DNA of 25,955 nt, taken from positions 1 to 25,955 of the IMG/VR virus record IMGVR_UViG_3300017710_000044; one strand, 5' to 3'. A program made the translations under genes and the position numbers. This DNA comes from a virus. Numbering within the stretch: position 1 is the stretch's first letter; the number at the start of each line of letters is the position of its first letter. The notes under the pieces were generated by a model. That model saw nothing but the letters and a program-made list of their open reading frames with translations. It ran no database searches and had not been told where the DNA came from. Shown here piece by piece: positions 1 to 6,297 of this stretch.

Positions 1-133
1 GAGTCTGTTCGAGATTACCAAACACAGCACCGAAGTGATAAACCAAACCATTCGGAGAGTCGAAAGGTTTGGCATTTTTATAGCAACATTCGGTATCTAT
101 GACACAAGCAATAGTTTGATTAGTCTTAGTCAT
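1..133 (-). CDS. DnaQ-like 3'-5' exonuclease, N-terminal part (cut by window edge)
   Basis: The minus strand reads from an ATG at 131-133 through the left edge, giving 44 residues without a stop. The segment IACVIDTECCYKN has the hydrophobic strand plus DTE of the Exo I motif of DEDD exonucleases, and PNGLVYHFGAVFG follows as the next strand. Family members remove nucleotides 3'-5' from DNA or RNA using two metal ions bound by acidic residues. Only the first acidic motif is inside the window. A purine-rich ribosome site (GAGGGAGAGAAAACAA) precedes the ATG. The upstream 60-residue gene overlaps it by 8 nt, so the two are probably cotranscribed leftward, away from the structural genes. It is likely part of the replication or host-DNA degradation region. 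The assignment rests on one motif plus context. Confidence 0.6.
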   Translation of the reverse strand, partial: MTKTNQTIACVIDTECCYKNAKPFDSPNGLVYHFGAVFGNLEQT

Positions 134-308
134 TTGTTTTCTCTCCCTCTAGTTCAAGAGCCAACGCCCCAACAGTCCAACCTCTATTTAGTCGGCTGTA
201 GTTCCATTGTTCTAACCAAGCATTATTATTATTATCGGCTTTCGCTTTTAATAATGTATCAATTAAAACCTTCTTAGTGAGAGGTTTTTTCTTTTCTTCT
301 TTAGTCAT
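126..308 (-). CDS. Small hypothetical protein, 60 aa
   Basis: Not recognised. The product is 60 residues with a lysine-rich start (MTKEEKKKPLTKK), an Asn run (NNNN) near residue 26, and WLEQWNYSRLNRGW in the middle. No membrane segment, cysteine pair or known motif is visible. A good ribosome site (AAGGA, 9 nt before the ATG) supports translation. Its stop overlaps the start of the exonuclease gene by 8 nt, which fits translational coupling in a leftward operon. It lies 60 nt after the 68-residue gene, with a hairpin between them. Confidence 0.5.
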   Translation of the reverse strand: MTKEEKKKPLTKKVLIDTLLKAKADNNNNAWLEQWNYSRLNRGWTVGALALELEGEKTND

Positions 309-328
309 AATTTTATTCCTTATGATGT

Positions 329-353
329 GGGGCTATTGATAAAGGTTAGCCCC
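329..353. terminator. Inverted repeat between two leftward genes (possible terminator)
   Basis: GGGGCTA at 329-335 pairs with TAGCCCC at 347-353 around an 11-nt loop. On the plus strand the stem is followed by TTAACCTTTTTT, the pattern of a rho-independent terminator, yet no plus-strand gene lies upstream of it here. On the minus strand it sits in the leader of the 60-residue gene and lacks a T-run, so it could instead affect RNA processing or stability. It could also stop stray rightward transcripts from the replication side. Confidence 0.35.
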
Positions 354-368
354 TTAACCTTTTTTCTA

Positions 369-575
369 TCAAGAAACCTTTTGCATTAATGAGAATTCTA
401 TTCTGATTTTTTCATGTCCTTGTTCTGTTAATCTTCTGTATTTATCTAGGCAAAATTGTGAGTCTTTTGTTTGTAATGCTAATATCTCGCCCTCGCCCCA
501 TGCCACAAATAAACGATAAATATAATCATTTAAATGTTTATAGATTGGCTTTGAATTTGTTTTAATTATTTTCAT
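369..575 (-). CDS. Small hypothetical protein, 68 aa
   Basis: Not recognised. The 68 residues begin MKIIKTNSKPIYKHLNDYIYRLFVAWGEGEI and contain no obvious catalytic motif or membrane helix. A strong ribosome site (AAGGGGA) lies just before the ATG at 573-575, which supports it as a real gene. It is the first leftward gene after the divergent control region, so it would be the promoter-proximal gene of the minus-strand operon. I could not place a convincing -35/-10 pair for it. Confidence 0.5.
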   Translation of the reverse strand: MKIIKTNSKPIYKHLNDYIYRLFVAWGEGEILALQTKDSQFCLDKYRRLTEQGHEKIRIEFSLMQKVS

Positions 576-869
576 AATATTCCCCTTTTGTTTAGGTATA
601 TTTTAGCAAATAAAAACAACAATTAAAACAAATATAACCAAACAAACAGTAAATATTTTGAGCCTTTTCCCTACAGTATAAGCCACCCATATGTCAAGCA
701 TATCAATGAAAATAAATTTGTTGACATGGGTTGACATATAGGGTAGGGGTTCTTAGACCTTGATTTTTTCAAAAAATTTTTACCCATCTCCATGTACAAC
801 TTTGAGAAATTTTGAAAAGGATAAAAGACGCTGAGCAAGGCATCATGATGATGCATGCAAAAATATTTC
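576..869. promoter_or_regulatory. Divergent gene-free control region with TTGACAT heptamers
   Basis: About 290 nt without a credible gene separates leftward from rightward transcription. Three copies of one heptamer are visible: ATGTCAA at 691-697 (minus orientation) and TTGACAT at 721-727 and 731-737 (plus). The outer copies extend into related flanks: on the minus strand TTGACATATGGGTGG, on the plus strand TTGACATATAGGGTAGG, an imperfect inverted repeat. An A/T palindromic stretch lies near 764-782. GCATCA/TGATGC (840-854) forms a small hairpin just before the promoter. The arrangement suggests operators for a phage or host regulator, or -35 elements of divergent promoters, but no good -10 box lies at the right spacing for the heptamers. 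Confidence 0.4.
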
Positions 870-898
870 TTGACTTCTGGTGACGATTTTGGTATAAT
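870..898 (+). promoter_or_regulatory. Sigma70-like promoter P1
   Basis: TTGACT at 870-875 and TATAAT at 893-898 are separated by 17 nt, a near-consensus sigma70 promoter. The context TTCTTGACTTCTGGTG recurs at two other unit boundaries (9750 and 13427). The predicted start of transcription falls about 7 nt after the -10 box, at or next to the ATG at 905, so the first transcript would have almost no leader. It should drive the terminase small-subunit candidate and the curli/cyclase cargo block. Confidence 0.8.
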
Positions 899-904
899 TC
901 AAAT

Positions 905-1378
905 ATGAGTAAGCAAATATCAACAAGAATCAGTCCAGAAGGCTTAGAAGTGGCAAACGCTTATCTAGAGTTGGGAAATATCCCGGCTGTATGCGCTCGA
1001 CTCGCTATTGACGAGGGAGAATGCTCAGAAATTCTAGCTAAACGAGAAATTAAACAGTATGTTGACCAAGTATACTTAGATACGGGGTATAGAAACCGTT
1101 TTAAGCTAGCAGAACTACTAGATGATATCATAGACAAAAAGTTTGAGGAAGCACACGAATCAGAAATCTACACAAATAAAGATTTAGCAGATTTGGTTCA
1201 GCTTGCCCACAAAATGAGAATAGATGAAATCAAAGCTCAGACTGATATGGAAAAAGCAAAAGCACAAAATGTAAAAAATCAAACCAATGTTCAGATAAAC
1301 GGAGAAGTTCCGTTTGGACAAGGCAACTATGGCGAATTAATGAAGAAATTATTAAAAGAGCCTTCCTCCGATGTATGA
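905..1378 (+). CDS. Probable terminase small subunit
   Basis: The product has 157 residues. Residues 10-50 form a helical, helix-turn-helix-like segment (ISPEGLEVANAYLELGNIPAVCARLAI). A long helical region with LAELLDDIIDKKFEEAHESE and LVQLAHKMRIDEIKAQTDMEKAKA follows, and the C-terminus is polar. Small terminase subunits have this plan: a DNA-binding N-terminus, a central oligomerisation coil, and a tail that contacts the large subunit. They recognise the packaging site and load the motor. The assignment is by overall pattern and genome type, not by a diagnostic motif. It lies about 11 kb from the large subunit. No Shine-Dalgarno sequence precedes the ATG, and the promoter is so close that a leaderless message is expected. 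It overlaps the next gene by ATGA. Confidence 0.5.
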   Translation: MSKQISTRISPEGLEVANAYLELGNIPAVCARLAIDEGECSEILAKREIKQYVDQVYLDTGYRNRFKLAELLDDIIDKKFEEAHESEIYTNKDLADLVQLAHKMRIDEIKAQTDMEKAKAQNVKNQTNVQINGEVPFGQGNYGELMKKLLKEPSSDV

Positions 1379-1992
1379 AAAATTTAGCATTATTACTACT
1401 AGTAACTTTACCTCTGGCAGCAGAGCATCACGAAATCTGGGTCGACAAAGAAATTTATCAAGTTTGGTACGACGAAGCTCTAGAACAACCTACTAAAGTT
1501 ACATATTGGGTTAGCAACAGACCTAAAAATGCCGACCGTAAAGGCATGAACTTTTATAAAGAACCAGATTTTCATACTTCAGACAATAACGACTACTATA
1601 AAAATGTATGGGACAAGGGCCACATAGCGCCCGCTGCACATTTTTCCGATTCAGAAGAAAATTTAAAGAAAACATTTAGTTATTTAAATTCTGCACTACA
1701 ACATGAGAAATTAAACAGAGGTGCTTGGAGATTCTTAGAAGCACAAGTACGAAAATGGAGCGAAGAAGAGCTTCTTTATGTTGAAAACGAGATATTTTTT
1801 GGTTCAGGTAGTGAAGTTCTACCTACAGGAGCCACTGTCCCAGATGGTTTCCAAAAAACAATAGAATTTACAGAAAGTGGAACACAAAAGTGTTTTTTCT
1901 TTCCAAACGAAGCGCCCACTATGAAGTGGCAAGAGTATGAAGTTGAATGCAATATTCCAGTTTACATACTACCTGAAGGAATACGAGGATGA
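1375..1992 (+). CDS. Exported DNA/RNA non-specific endonuclease (NUC1/NucA family)
   Basis: The product has 205 residues and begins with a signal peptide (MKNLALLLLVTLPLAAEHHE, cleavage near residue 16). The core motif DKGHIAPAAHF near residue 81 corresponds to the family D-R-G-H motif that carries the catalytic histidine of the beta-beta-alpha-metal fold. FSYLNSALQHEKLNRGAWRFLE, about 22 residues on, matches the segment that supplies the metal-binding Asn. The Arg of DRGH is Lys here, a conservative change. Such enzymes cut DNA and RNA without sequence preference using Mg2+. With a signal peptide it would act in the periplasm or outside the cell. It could degrade incoming competitor DNA, extracellular DNA or nucleotide sources. 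It overlaps the preceding gene by ATGA and probably depends on coupled translation, as no ribosome site is seen. Confidence 0.85.
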   Translation: MKNLALLLLVTLPLAAEHHEIWVDKEIYQVWYDEALEQPTKVTYWVSNRPKNADRKGMNFYKEPDFHTSDNNDYYKNVWDKGHIAPAAHFSDSEENLKKTFSYLNSALQHEKLNRGAWRFLEAQVRKWSEEELLYVENEIFFGSGSEVLPTGATVPDGFQKTIEFTESGTQKCFFFPNEAPTMKWQEYEVECNIPVYILPEGIRG

Positions 1993-2285
1993 CGGAGTGG
2001 TTAGGCTTAATAGCTGACTTAGGTACTCCAATTGCAGTAGGTATTGCGGCAGGTATTTTCATATTTTTAATTATGAAGCAGATATTCGGCGGACTTGTCG
2101 ATGATCTTGGTACTTTAAAAATATTTGCAAAAGGCTTAACGACTCGAGTTAAGACCATGAATAATGACATGATAAAGATTGATGCAACTATAAGCAATAT
2201 TATCCATGTTAGCCCTCCTCTAGACAGAATGGCTAGGGCAGAAAACTTTGTAGAAGACGGAACAATAGATACCAGGAGAGACTAA
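1989..2285 (+). CDS. Holin-like small membrane protein A
   Basis: The product has 98 residues. One strong membrane segment (about residues 10-35, GTPIAVGIAAGIFIFLIMKQIF) follows a short N-terminus. A hydrophilic helical region with VKTMNNDMIKIDATISNIIHV comes next. The ribosome site AGGAATACGAGG precedes the ATG, which overlaps the nuclease stop. The following gene is a clear paralog with the same plan (compare NNDMIKIDATISNIIHV with DNDMIRLQEKVNTALHI). The size and layout resemble small phage holins and XhlA/BhlA-type proteins, in which membrane insertion leads to lysis. A role anchoring or gating the curli-type pore encoded next is also possible. Confidence 0.6.
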   Translation: MTEWLGLIADLGTPIAVGIAAGIFIFLIMKQIFGGLVDDLGTLKIFAKGLTTRVKTMNNDMIKIDATISNIIHVSPPLDRMARAENFVEDGTIDTRRD

Positions 2286-2587
2286 TGGAAGATTTAGTTA
2301 CTGCTGTTCAAAACTACGGGTTTCCTGTAGTAGCAATGGTAGGTCTTGGATATTTTGTTTACTTTGTTTGGACTACTATAAATGAAGAAATAGATCCCGC
2401 AATTGAAGAATTGCATATGACACTAATTAGACTCATTGATCAAGTAAGGATGCTTGACAATGATATGATACGTTTACAAGAAAAAGTAAACACGGCTCTG
2501 CATATTAGAGATAATGAAAAGAAGAATGACATACAAGTACAAAGTCATGAGACCAAAAAGGACAACAATGATGCAAAAAGGAATTAG
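2285..2587 (+). CDS. Holin-like small membrane protein B
   Basis: The product has 100 residues. The membrane segment is at about residues 12-32 (GFPVVAMVGLGYFVYFVWTTI). An acidic linker, a predicted coiled helix (LHMTLIRLIDQVRMLDNDMIRLQEKVNTALHI) and a charged Lys/Asp/Asn-rich tail follow. It is a tandem paralog of the gene before it. The ribosome site AGGAGAGACTA precedes the ATG, and the start shares a base with the upstream stop. Its 3' end overlaps the csgF start by about 20 nt in another frame. A holin or antiholin pair is one explanation, since phage holins often occur as pairs. No direct evidence of lysis function is in the sequence. Confidence 0.6.
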   Translation: MEDLVTAVQNYGFPVVAMVGLGYFVYFVWTTINEEIDPAIEELHMTLIRLIDQVRMLDNDMIRLQEKVNTALHIRDNEKKNDIQVQSHETKKDNNDAKRN

Positions 2588-3059
2588 ATTAATTTTTTCA
2601 GTAGCCTTAATTGGAGGAGCTTTATTCTTATTTGTACCTGTCGTACAAGGCGACGAAATAGTACATAAATTTAAAAATCCTTCTTTTAGTGGTATAGGTA
2701 CTGGAGCACATTACTTAACAATTGAAAATCAAGAAAACGCAAGAAAGAAACAAATCGAAGATGCTTTAGAGGCAGCTCGTAAAGCAGCGGAAAGAGAAGC
2801 TGATAATAGTACTCTTGCAAAATTTATTAGAAACCTAGAAAGCAGAATTTATTCGCAAATGGCAAAACAATTAGTAGAATCTATGTTTTCCAATGATGAA
2901 TCTGTAAGGTTTGGCTCCTTCACTCTTGAAGGTAATGTAGTTACCTATGAAGTAATTACAAATACAGACGGCAGTGAATTTATTAGAATGACTATAATCG
3001 GTACAGACGGTACGGAAACAGTCATCGAGATACCAGTAGGAACTGGTACATTCGGATAA
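2568..3059 (+). CDS. csgF: CsgF-like curli assembly factor
   Basis: Starting from the ATG pair at 2568/2571, the product is about 163 residues. It has a signal peptide (QKGIRLIFSVALIGGALFLFVPVVQG, cleaved before DE). The mature N-terminus reads EIVHKFKNPSFSGIGTG, matching the CsgF signature FxFRNPxFGGNP that inserts into the CsgG barrel. A long charged helix, a LESRIYSQMAKQLVESMF helix, and VTYEVITNTDGSEFIRMTIIGTDGTETVIEIPVG follow; the last matches the CsgF C-terminal sheet. In bacteria CsgF caps the CsgG pore on the cell surface and nucleates curli fibres. The central helix is longer and richer in Ala/Arg/Glu than in E. coli CsgF. An in-frame ATG exists at 2514, but the AAGGA site before 2568 and the signal peptide favour the later start. 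Confidence 0.82.
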   Translation: MMQKGIRLIFSVALIGGALFLFVPVVQGDEIVHKFKNPSFSGIGTGAHYLTIENQENARKKQIEDALEAARKAAEREADNSTLAKFIRNLESRIYSQMAKQLVESMFSNDESVRFGSFTLEGNVVTYEVITNTDGSEFIRMTIIGTDGTETVIEIPVGTGTFG

Positions 3060-3062
3060 AGC

Positions 3063-4016
3063 ATGATACGAGTAGCATTAAGTTTACTACTAGTACTTTC
3101 AGGATGCGCTAGTATACCTCAGTGGAGCGACAACCCTCAAGACTGTAATGATGAAGCAGGAAAGTACACAGAAGGGTTCAATAGACACGCTCAGATGGGA
3201 GTGCAAAAAGCACTTGCTAGAAAGTACATCTGTATTAACGACCCCGAGGTAGTGTCTTTACCTTCTTACATTAAGCTACTAGAATTACCTCCCGCAAAGA
3301 AAATGCCAATAGTAGCAGTATATAGTTTTAATGATTTAACAGGCCAAAGAAAGAGTGTACAAAACATTGCAAGTTTTAGTACGGCGGTGACTCAGGGCGG
3401 AGTAGAGATGCTTATTGATGCCCTTAAAACAGCTGGGGGAACAAAATGGTTTAGAGTAGTTGAAAGACATGGAATTGACCATTTAGTTCGTGAAAGACAA
3501 ATAATAAGATCTGGAAGGGAAGATGCTGCTAAAGCTCTAGGAGAAACGGCACCTAAGGTTGGTCCTTTACTCTTTGCCGGAATTATTATTGAAGGTGGTA
3601 TTATTGGGTATGACACCAATATGCTAACTGGAGGAAGAGGAGCCAGAACTCTTGGAATTAGTTTCACAAAACAATATAGACAAGATCAAGTAACTGTCAG
3701 TCTTCGGGCAGTTTCTGTACTTACAGGAGAAGTCCTTTTAAATGTACAGACAAAGAAAACCATACTGTCGTATGGAGCATCAGGAGACATTTTTAGATTT
3801 ATTGAAGAAGGCACTCAACTTATAGAATATGAGGACGGTACTGGAAAAAATGAATCTGTAACTTATGCAGTACGAACAGCTATTGAAGCTGCAGTACTCG
3901 AAATGATCTACCAAGGCCACGACAGAGGCTATTGGCAGATAACGCCAGGACATAGACATCCGCATCAAGATAATGGTACGAATGAATTACATGCTCTGGA
4001 AGGGAGAGAAGAATGA
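3063..4016 (+). CDS. csgG: CsgG outer-membrane curli secretion pore
   Basis: The product has 317 residues. A lipoprotein signal has the lipobox LSGC, with Cys15 as the predicted lipidation site. After a roughly 50-residue insert with two further Cys (28 and 57), the CsgG domain runs from about residue 80 to 295. Diagnostic matches to E. coli CsgG by eye include FSTAV, GARTLGISFTKQYRQDQVTV, TGEVLLNVQTKKTILSY, DIFRFIE, the Ala-Ile-Glu of AIEAAVLEMI and DRGYW. CsgG forms a nonameric 36-strand barrel that exports unfolded curlin across the outer membrane. The loop that lines the pore constriction is altered (Tyr51 and Asn55 replaced, Phe56 kept, E. coli mature numbering). The C-terminus is His-rich (HRHPH). 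It lies directly between csgF and a curlin-repeat gene and overlaps the latter by ATGA, so one operon is clear. Confidence 0.93.
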   Translation: MIRVALSLLLVLSGCASIPQWSDNPQDCNDEAGKYTEGFNRHAQMGVQKALARKYICINDPEVVSLPSYIKLLELPPAKKMPIVAVYSFNDLTGQRKSVQNIASFSTAVTQGGVEMLIDALKTAGGTKWFRVVERHGIDHLVRERQIIRSGREDAAKALGETAPKVGPLLFAGIIIEGGIIGYDTNMLTGGRGARTLGISFTKQYRQDQVTVSLRAVSVLTGEVLLNVQTKKTILSYGASGDIFRFIEEGTQLIEYEDGTGKNESVTYAVRTAIEAAVLEMIYQGHDRGYWQITPGHRHPHQDNGTNELHALEGREE

Positions 4017-4747
4017 GAATACTACTTTTAGGCCTAAGTTTATTTTTTAGTTCTTTAGCATTAGCACAGGCAACAGATGACAACGAAATCTGGATCGATC
4101 AAACAGGTGATACTCTTACTTTGTACATTGACCAAATAGGTTTCGGTAACAAGATAGGACTCGATGATTTTTCAGGTTCAGCAGATTACATGGACATTAC
4201 TGGTGCTTCACTTACTTTTGATTTAGACTTTGCAGGTAACCAAAATTTACTTTTTGGTGCTTTAGTTGCAGACTCCTCGAGTTATACTATTAACTTTATA
4301 GGAGACTCGAACGAACTAGATTGGAGCATTGGCTCTACTGGTTCAGGAGACACGTCTAATTACAATATAGCGGTGACAGGCGATTCTAATACTTGGGATA
4401 TTGACCAAGGATCAGTAGCCAGTGCAGAAAGACTAGACATGGACCTTACCTTAATAGGAAATAGCAATATTTTTGACCTTGACTTTGAAGCAGACGACGC
4501 TACATGGAACTTCGATATAACTGGAGATTCCAACAATGTTAATACTTTACAAAAAGATGGTGCAGATGCGAAAATTGATTTCGTATTAGTTGGAGACAGC
4601 GCAGACATTGATATAAATCAAATATCTGGTACTTGTGCCGCTTCAGGCGGAGGGTGTGCTACACCATCAGGCATCATAGAAATGGAAGTGACAAGCGACA
4701 ATGCAACTATTCAGATCAATCAAAAAGACGCAGCTAACGATTCTTAG
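4013..4747 (+). CDS. Curlin-repeat fibre subunit candidate 1
   Basis: The product has 244 residues, with a signal peptide ending SSLALAQA before TDDNE. The rest is about eight repeats of 21-25 residues. Each has alternating hydrophobic positions, a G-D/N-S-N turn, and a second strand often ending in Gln, for example IAVTGDSNTWDIDQ, LTLIGNSNIFDLDF and FVLVGDSADIDINQ. This is the strand-turn-strand logic of CsgA/CsgB curlin repeats, which stack into a beta-solenoid amyloid. It is much richer in Asp than E. coli CsgA. A Cys pair separated by six residues (CAASGGGC) lies before the last repeat. It has a strong ribosome site (GGAAGGGAGAGAAG). Placement directly after CsgG supports it as an export substrate. 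Whether it is the main subunit or a nucleator cannot be told. Confidence 0.82.
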   Translation: MRILLLGLSLFFSSLALAQATDDNEIWIDQTGDTLTLYIDQIGFGNKIGLDDFSGSADYMDITGASLTFDLDFAGNQNLLFGALVADSSSYTINFIGDSNELDWSIGSTGSGDTSNYNIAVTGDSNTWDIDQGSVASAERLDMDLTLIGNSNIFDLDFEADDATWNFDITGDSNNVNTLQKDGADAKIDFVLVGDSADIDINQISGTCAASGGGCATPSGIIEMEVTSDNATIQINQKDAANDS

Positions 4748-5840
4748 TTTACTGGTTATCAGTGGAGTCTCACATGCAGACTCCATTGGTGACATAGTAG
4801 AAAGTACGGGGCTCTCATCTTTAACGCGACAAACAGGAGAAGAGTTTGTAGTATCTTCCACACTGGTTCCCTCTATAGAAATAATGGATAGAGCAGAAAC
4901 AAAGAATGGAAGAATGTTAATAGAATTTTTAGATAAATCAGAATTAGCACTAACAGAACACACAAGGGTAATTATAGACGAAGTTATATATGACCCTAAT
5001 CCAGACAAGTCCAAAATGGTAATGAAATTTGCTTTTGGCACTGCAAGATTTGCAAGTGGGGTAACAGGTCAAGTTAATAAGAATAATATTGACATACAAA
5101 CACCAACAGCACAGATTGCAATTCGTGGTACTGATTTCACTACTACGATAGATGAACTAGGCAGAAGCTTAGTTATATTGCTTCCTGATGAGTATGGAGA
5201 CCCATCAGGATCAATAATAGTAAGTAATCAAGCAGGAGAAGTCACATTAGATCAAGCATACGCAGCGACTATGGTATCCTCTCTTGATAGTACACCTACA
5301 CAAGCCGTTACACTAAACAATGTTACACCAGGAATTATTGATAATATGTTTATTGTAAATCCTCCTAAAGAAATAAGAGAGACAGTAGAAGAAAGTGTAC
5401 AAAACAACGAAGACTCAGGACTATTAGATATAGACTACTTAGAGTTTAATGAATTAGAACAAGACGCTCTAAAGAATACAGAAGTTGATTTAGAGTTTTC
5501 AGAGTTAGATATAGACTTTCTAGATGTAGACTTTTTAAGAGACTTACTAGATGTCATAGAAGAATTAGATAGAACAACAATAAAGCTAGCAGATAGACAA
5601 GCAAACGCTAGTAGCGACTTCACTTTACGTGGAGCAACAATAGGCAAGAACTCAGACAGCCAATATAATATATTTGTAGAAGATGATGGCGTAGTATTTT
5701 ATAGAGATGTACAAGGCATAATTCGTTTAAAAGTACAAATAGGCAGCAGTGTTAAGCTAGAGACAAGAGTAGAAGGGTACGAAGGACTCATTGATCTAGA
5801 TGGAGGAGAAGACTCATTAATAGTTATTTCTCAAGATTAA
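4701..5840 (+). CDS. FecR-domain periplasmic protein
   Basis: The product has 379 residues. The signal peptide (RSIKKTQLTILSLLVISGVSHA, cleaved before DS) supports the ATG at 4701, although that start lies 47 nt inside the curlin gene in another frame. GGAAG precedes it. Residues about 60-150 form the FecR fold, with GRMLIEFLDKSELALTEHTRVIIDE, MKFAFGTARFASG and TPTAQIAIRGTDFTT, the last a hallmark of the family. An acidic region (about 225-290, with LDIDYLEF, LDIDFLDVDFLRD) and a C-terminal beta-rich segment follow. FecR domains act in periplasmic signalling or bind cell-surface polymers. They are often encoded beside CHASE2 cyclases and CsgG- or OmpA-type genes in bacteria. Here it may link the secretion module to the cyclase downstream. 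Confidence 0.85.
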   Translation: MQLFRSIKKTQLTILSLLVISGVSHADSIGDIVESTGLSSLTRQTGEEFVVSSTLVPSIEIMDRAETKNGRMLIEFLDKSELALTEHTRVIIDEVIYDPNPDKSKMVMKFAFGTARFASGVTGQVNKNNIDIQTPTAQIAIRGTDFTTTIDELGRSLVILLPDEYGDPSGSIIVSNQAGEVTLDQAYAATMVSSLDSTPTQAVTLNNVTPGIIDNMFIVNPPKEIRETVEESVQNNEDSGLLDIDYLEFNELEQDALKNTEVDLEFSELDIDFLDVDFLRDLLDVIEELDRTTIKLADRQANASSDFTLRGATIGKNSDSQYNIFVEDDGVVFYRDVQGIIRLKVQIGSSVKLETRVEGYEGLIDLDGGEDSLIVISQD

Positions 5841-5924
5841 GGTTTATACGTAGAAAGTATGGATTTCCTTTACAAAGATTAGGAAGAATAATAGATATTT
5901 ATATATGAAAACAGGAGTAAGTAG

Positions 5925-6074
5925 ATGTGGAGACTGTGGGCAAAAAGTTTAGGAGAAAAAAATGGAACAACTGACAGAGAGGCTGACAAAATTGCTATTA
6001 TTCGTAGTTGTATCGTGCTACTTAATGCTATTACATGCTGCGTTATTATAGCAGGCAATATACATAATTGGTAA
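5925..6074 (+). CDS. Small membrane protein, 49 aa
   Basis: An ATG at 5925 with GGAG eight bases upstream opens a 49-residue product. It starts MWRLWAKSLGEKNGTTDREAD and continues with KIAIIRSCIVLLNAITCCVIIAGNIHNW. The first half is charged with a LWAKSLGEK motif. The second half is one membrane helix with two adjacent Cys, ending in His-Asn-Trp. I recall similar tiny membrane proteins (RLWAKALGEK followed by a hydrophobic helix ending in HW) in phages of marine bacteria, but no function. The stop falls 4 nt before the next ATG. A competing frame (ATG near 5962, 29 residues) is less convincing. Confidence 0.6.
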   Translation: MWRLWAKSLGEKNGTTDREADKIAIIRSCIVLLNAITCCVIIAGNIHNW

Positions 6075-6078
6075 TAAT

Positions 6079-6297
6079 ATGAAACTAAGAGAAAAGATAA
6101 ATAATAGAATAGATCAAATAGAAATGCTTATGTATGAAAACTACCATTTAAAGAACCCAAATGAAGTGTATAATCAAACACTACAAGTTACTAAGTTTTG
6201 GTCAGTTCTTTCAGAAGAAGACAGAGACTTTCTTCAAGCAGCACAGTCTTCTATTGAAGAAGGATGGAGATGGGAAAAAGATGATAGAGGTAACTAA
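6079..6297 (+). CDS. Hypothetical protein, 72 aa
   Basis: Not recognised. The product is 72 residues, mostly charged and helical, with EDRDFLQAAQSSIEEGWRWEKDDRGN at the end. No signal peptide or membrane segment is present. It starts 5 nt after the small membrane protein gene and overlaps the IscA-like gene by 17 nt, so it belongs to the same operon. The ribosome site is weak. Confidence 0.55.
   Translation: MKLREKINNRIDQIEMLMYENYHLKNPNEVYNQTLQVTKFWSVLSEEDRDFLQAAQSSIEEGWRWEKDDRGN

Noticed and set aside
35-277. 80-codon plus-strand ORF at the left edge
   Set aside because: It lies antisense to the exonuclease and 60-residue genes, which have motifs and ribosome sites.
691-720. Leftward promoter with TTGACA on the minus strand
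   Set aside because: The TATACT that follows is only 11 nt away. No -10 at usual spacing was found, so it is kept only as a repeat element.
671-856. 61-codon minus-strand ORF in the divergent control region
   Set aside because: No ribosome site, a composition unlike the neighbours (many Ser/Leu/Tyr), and it would cover the heptamer repeats. More likely chance.
2514-2567. Upstream start for CsgF adding 18 residues
   Set aside because: It would put a long charged segment in front of the signal peptide. AAGGA just before 2568 favours the shorter form.
6161-6280. Longer N-terminus for the IscA-like protein
   Set aside because: It overlaps the preceding gene fully and has no family similarity. 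The 105-residue version starting at 6281 matches the IscA length.
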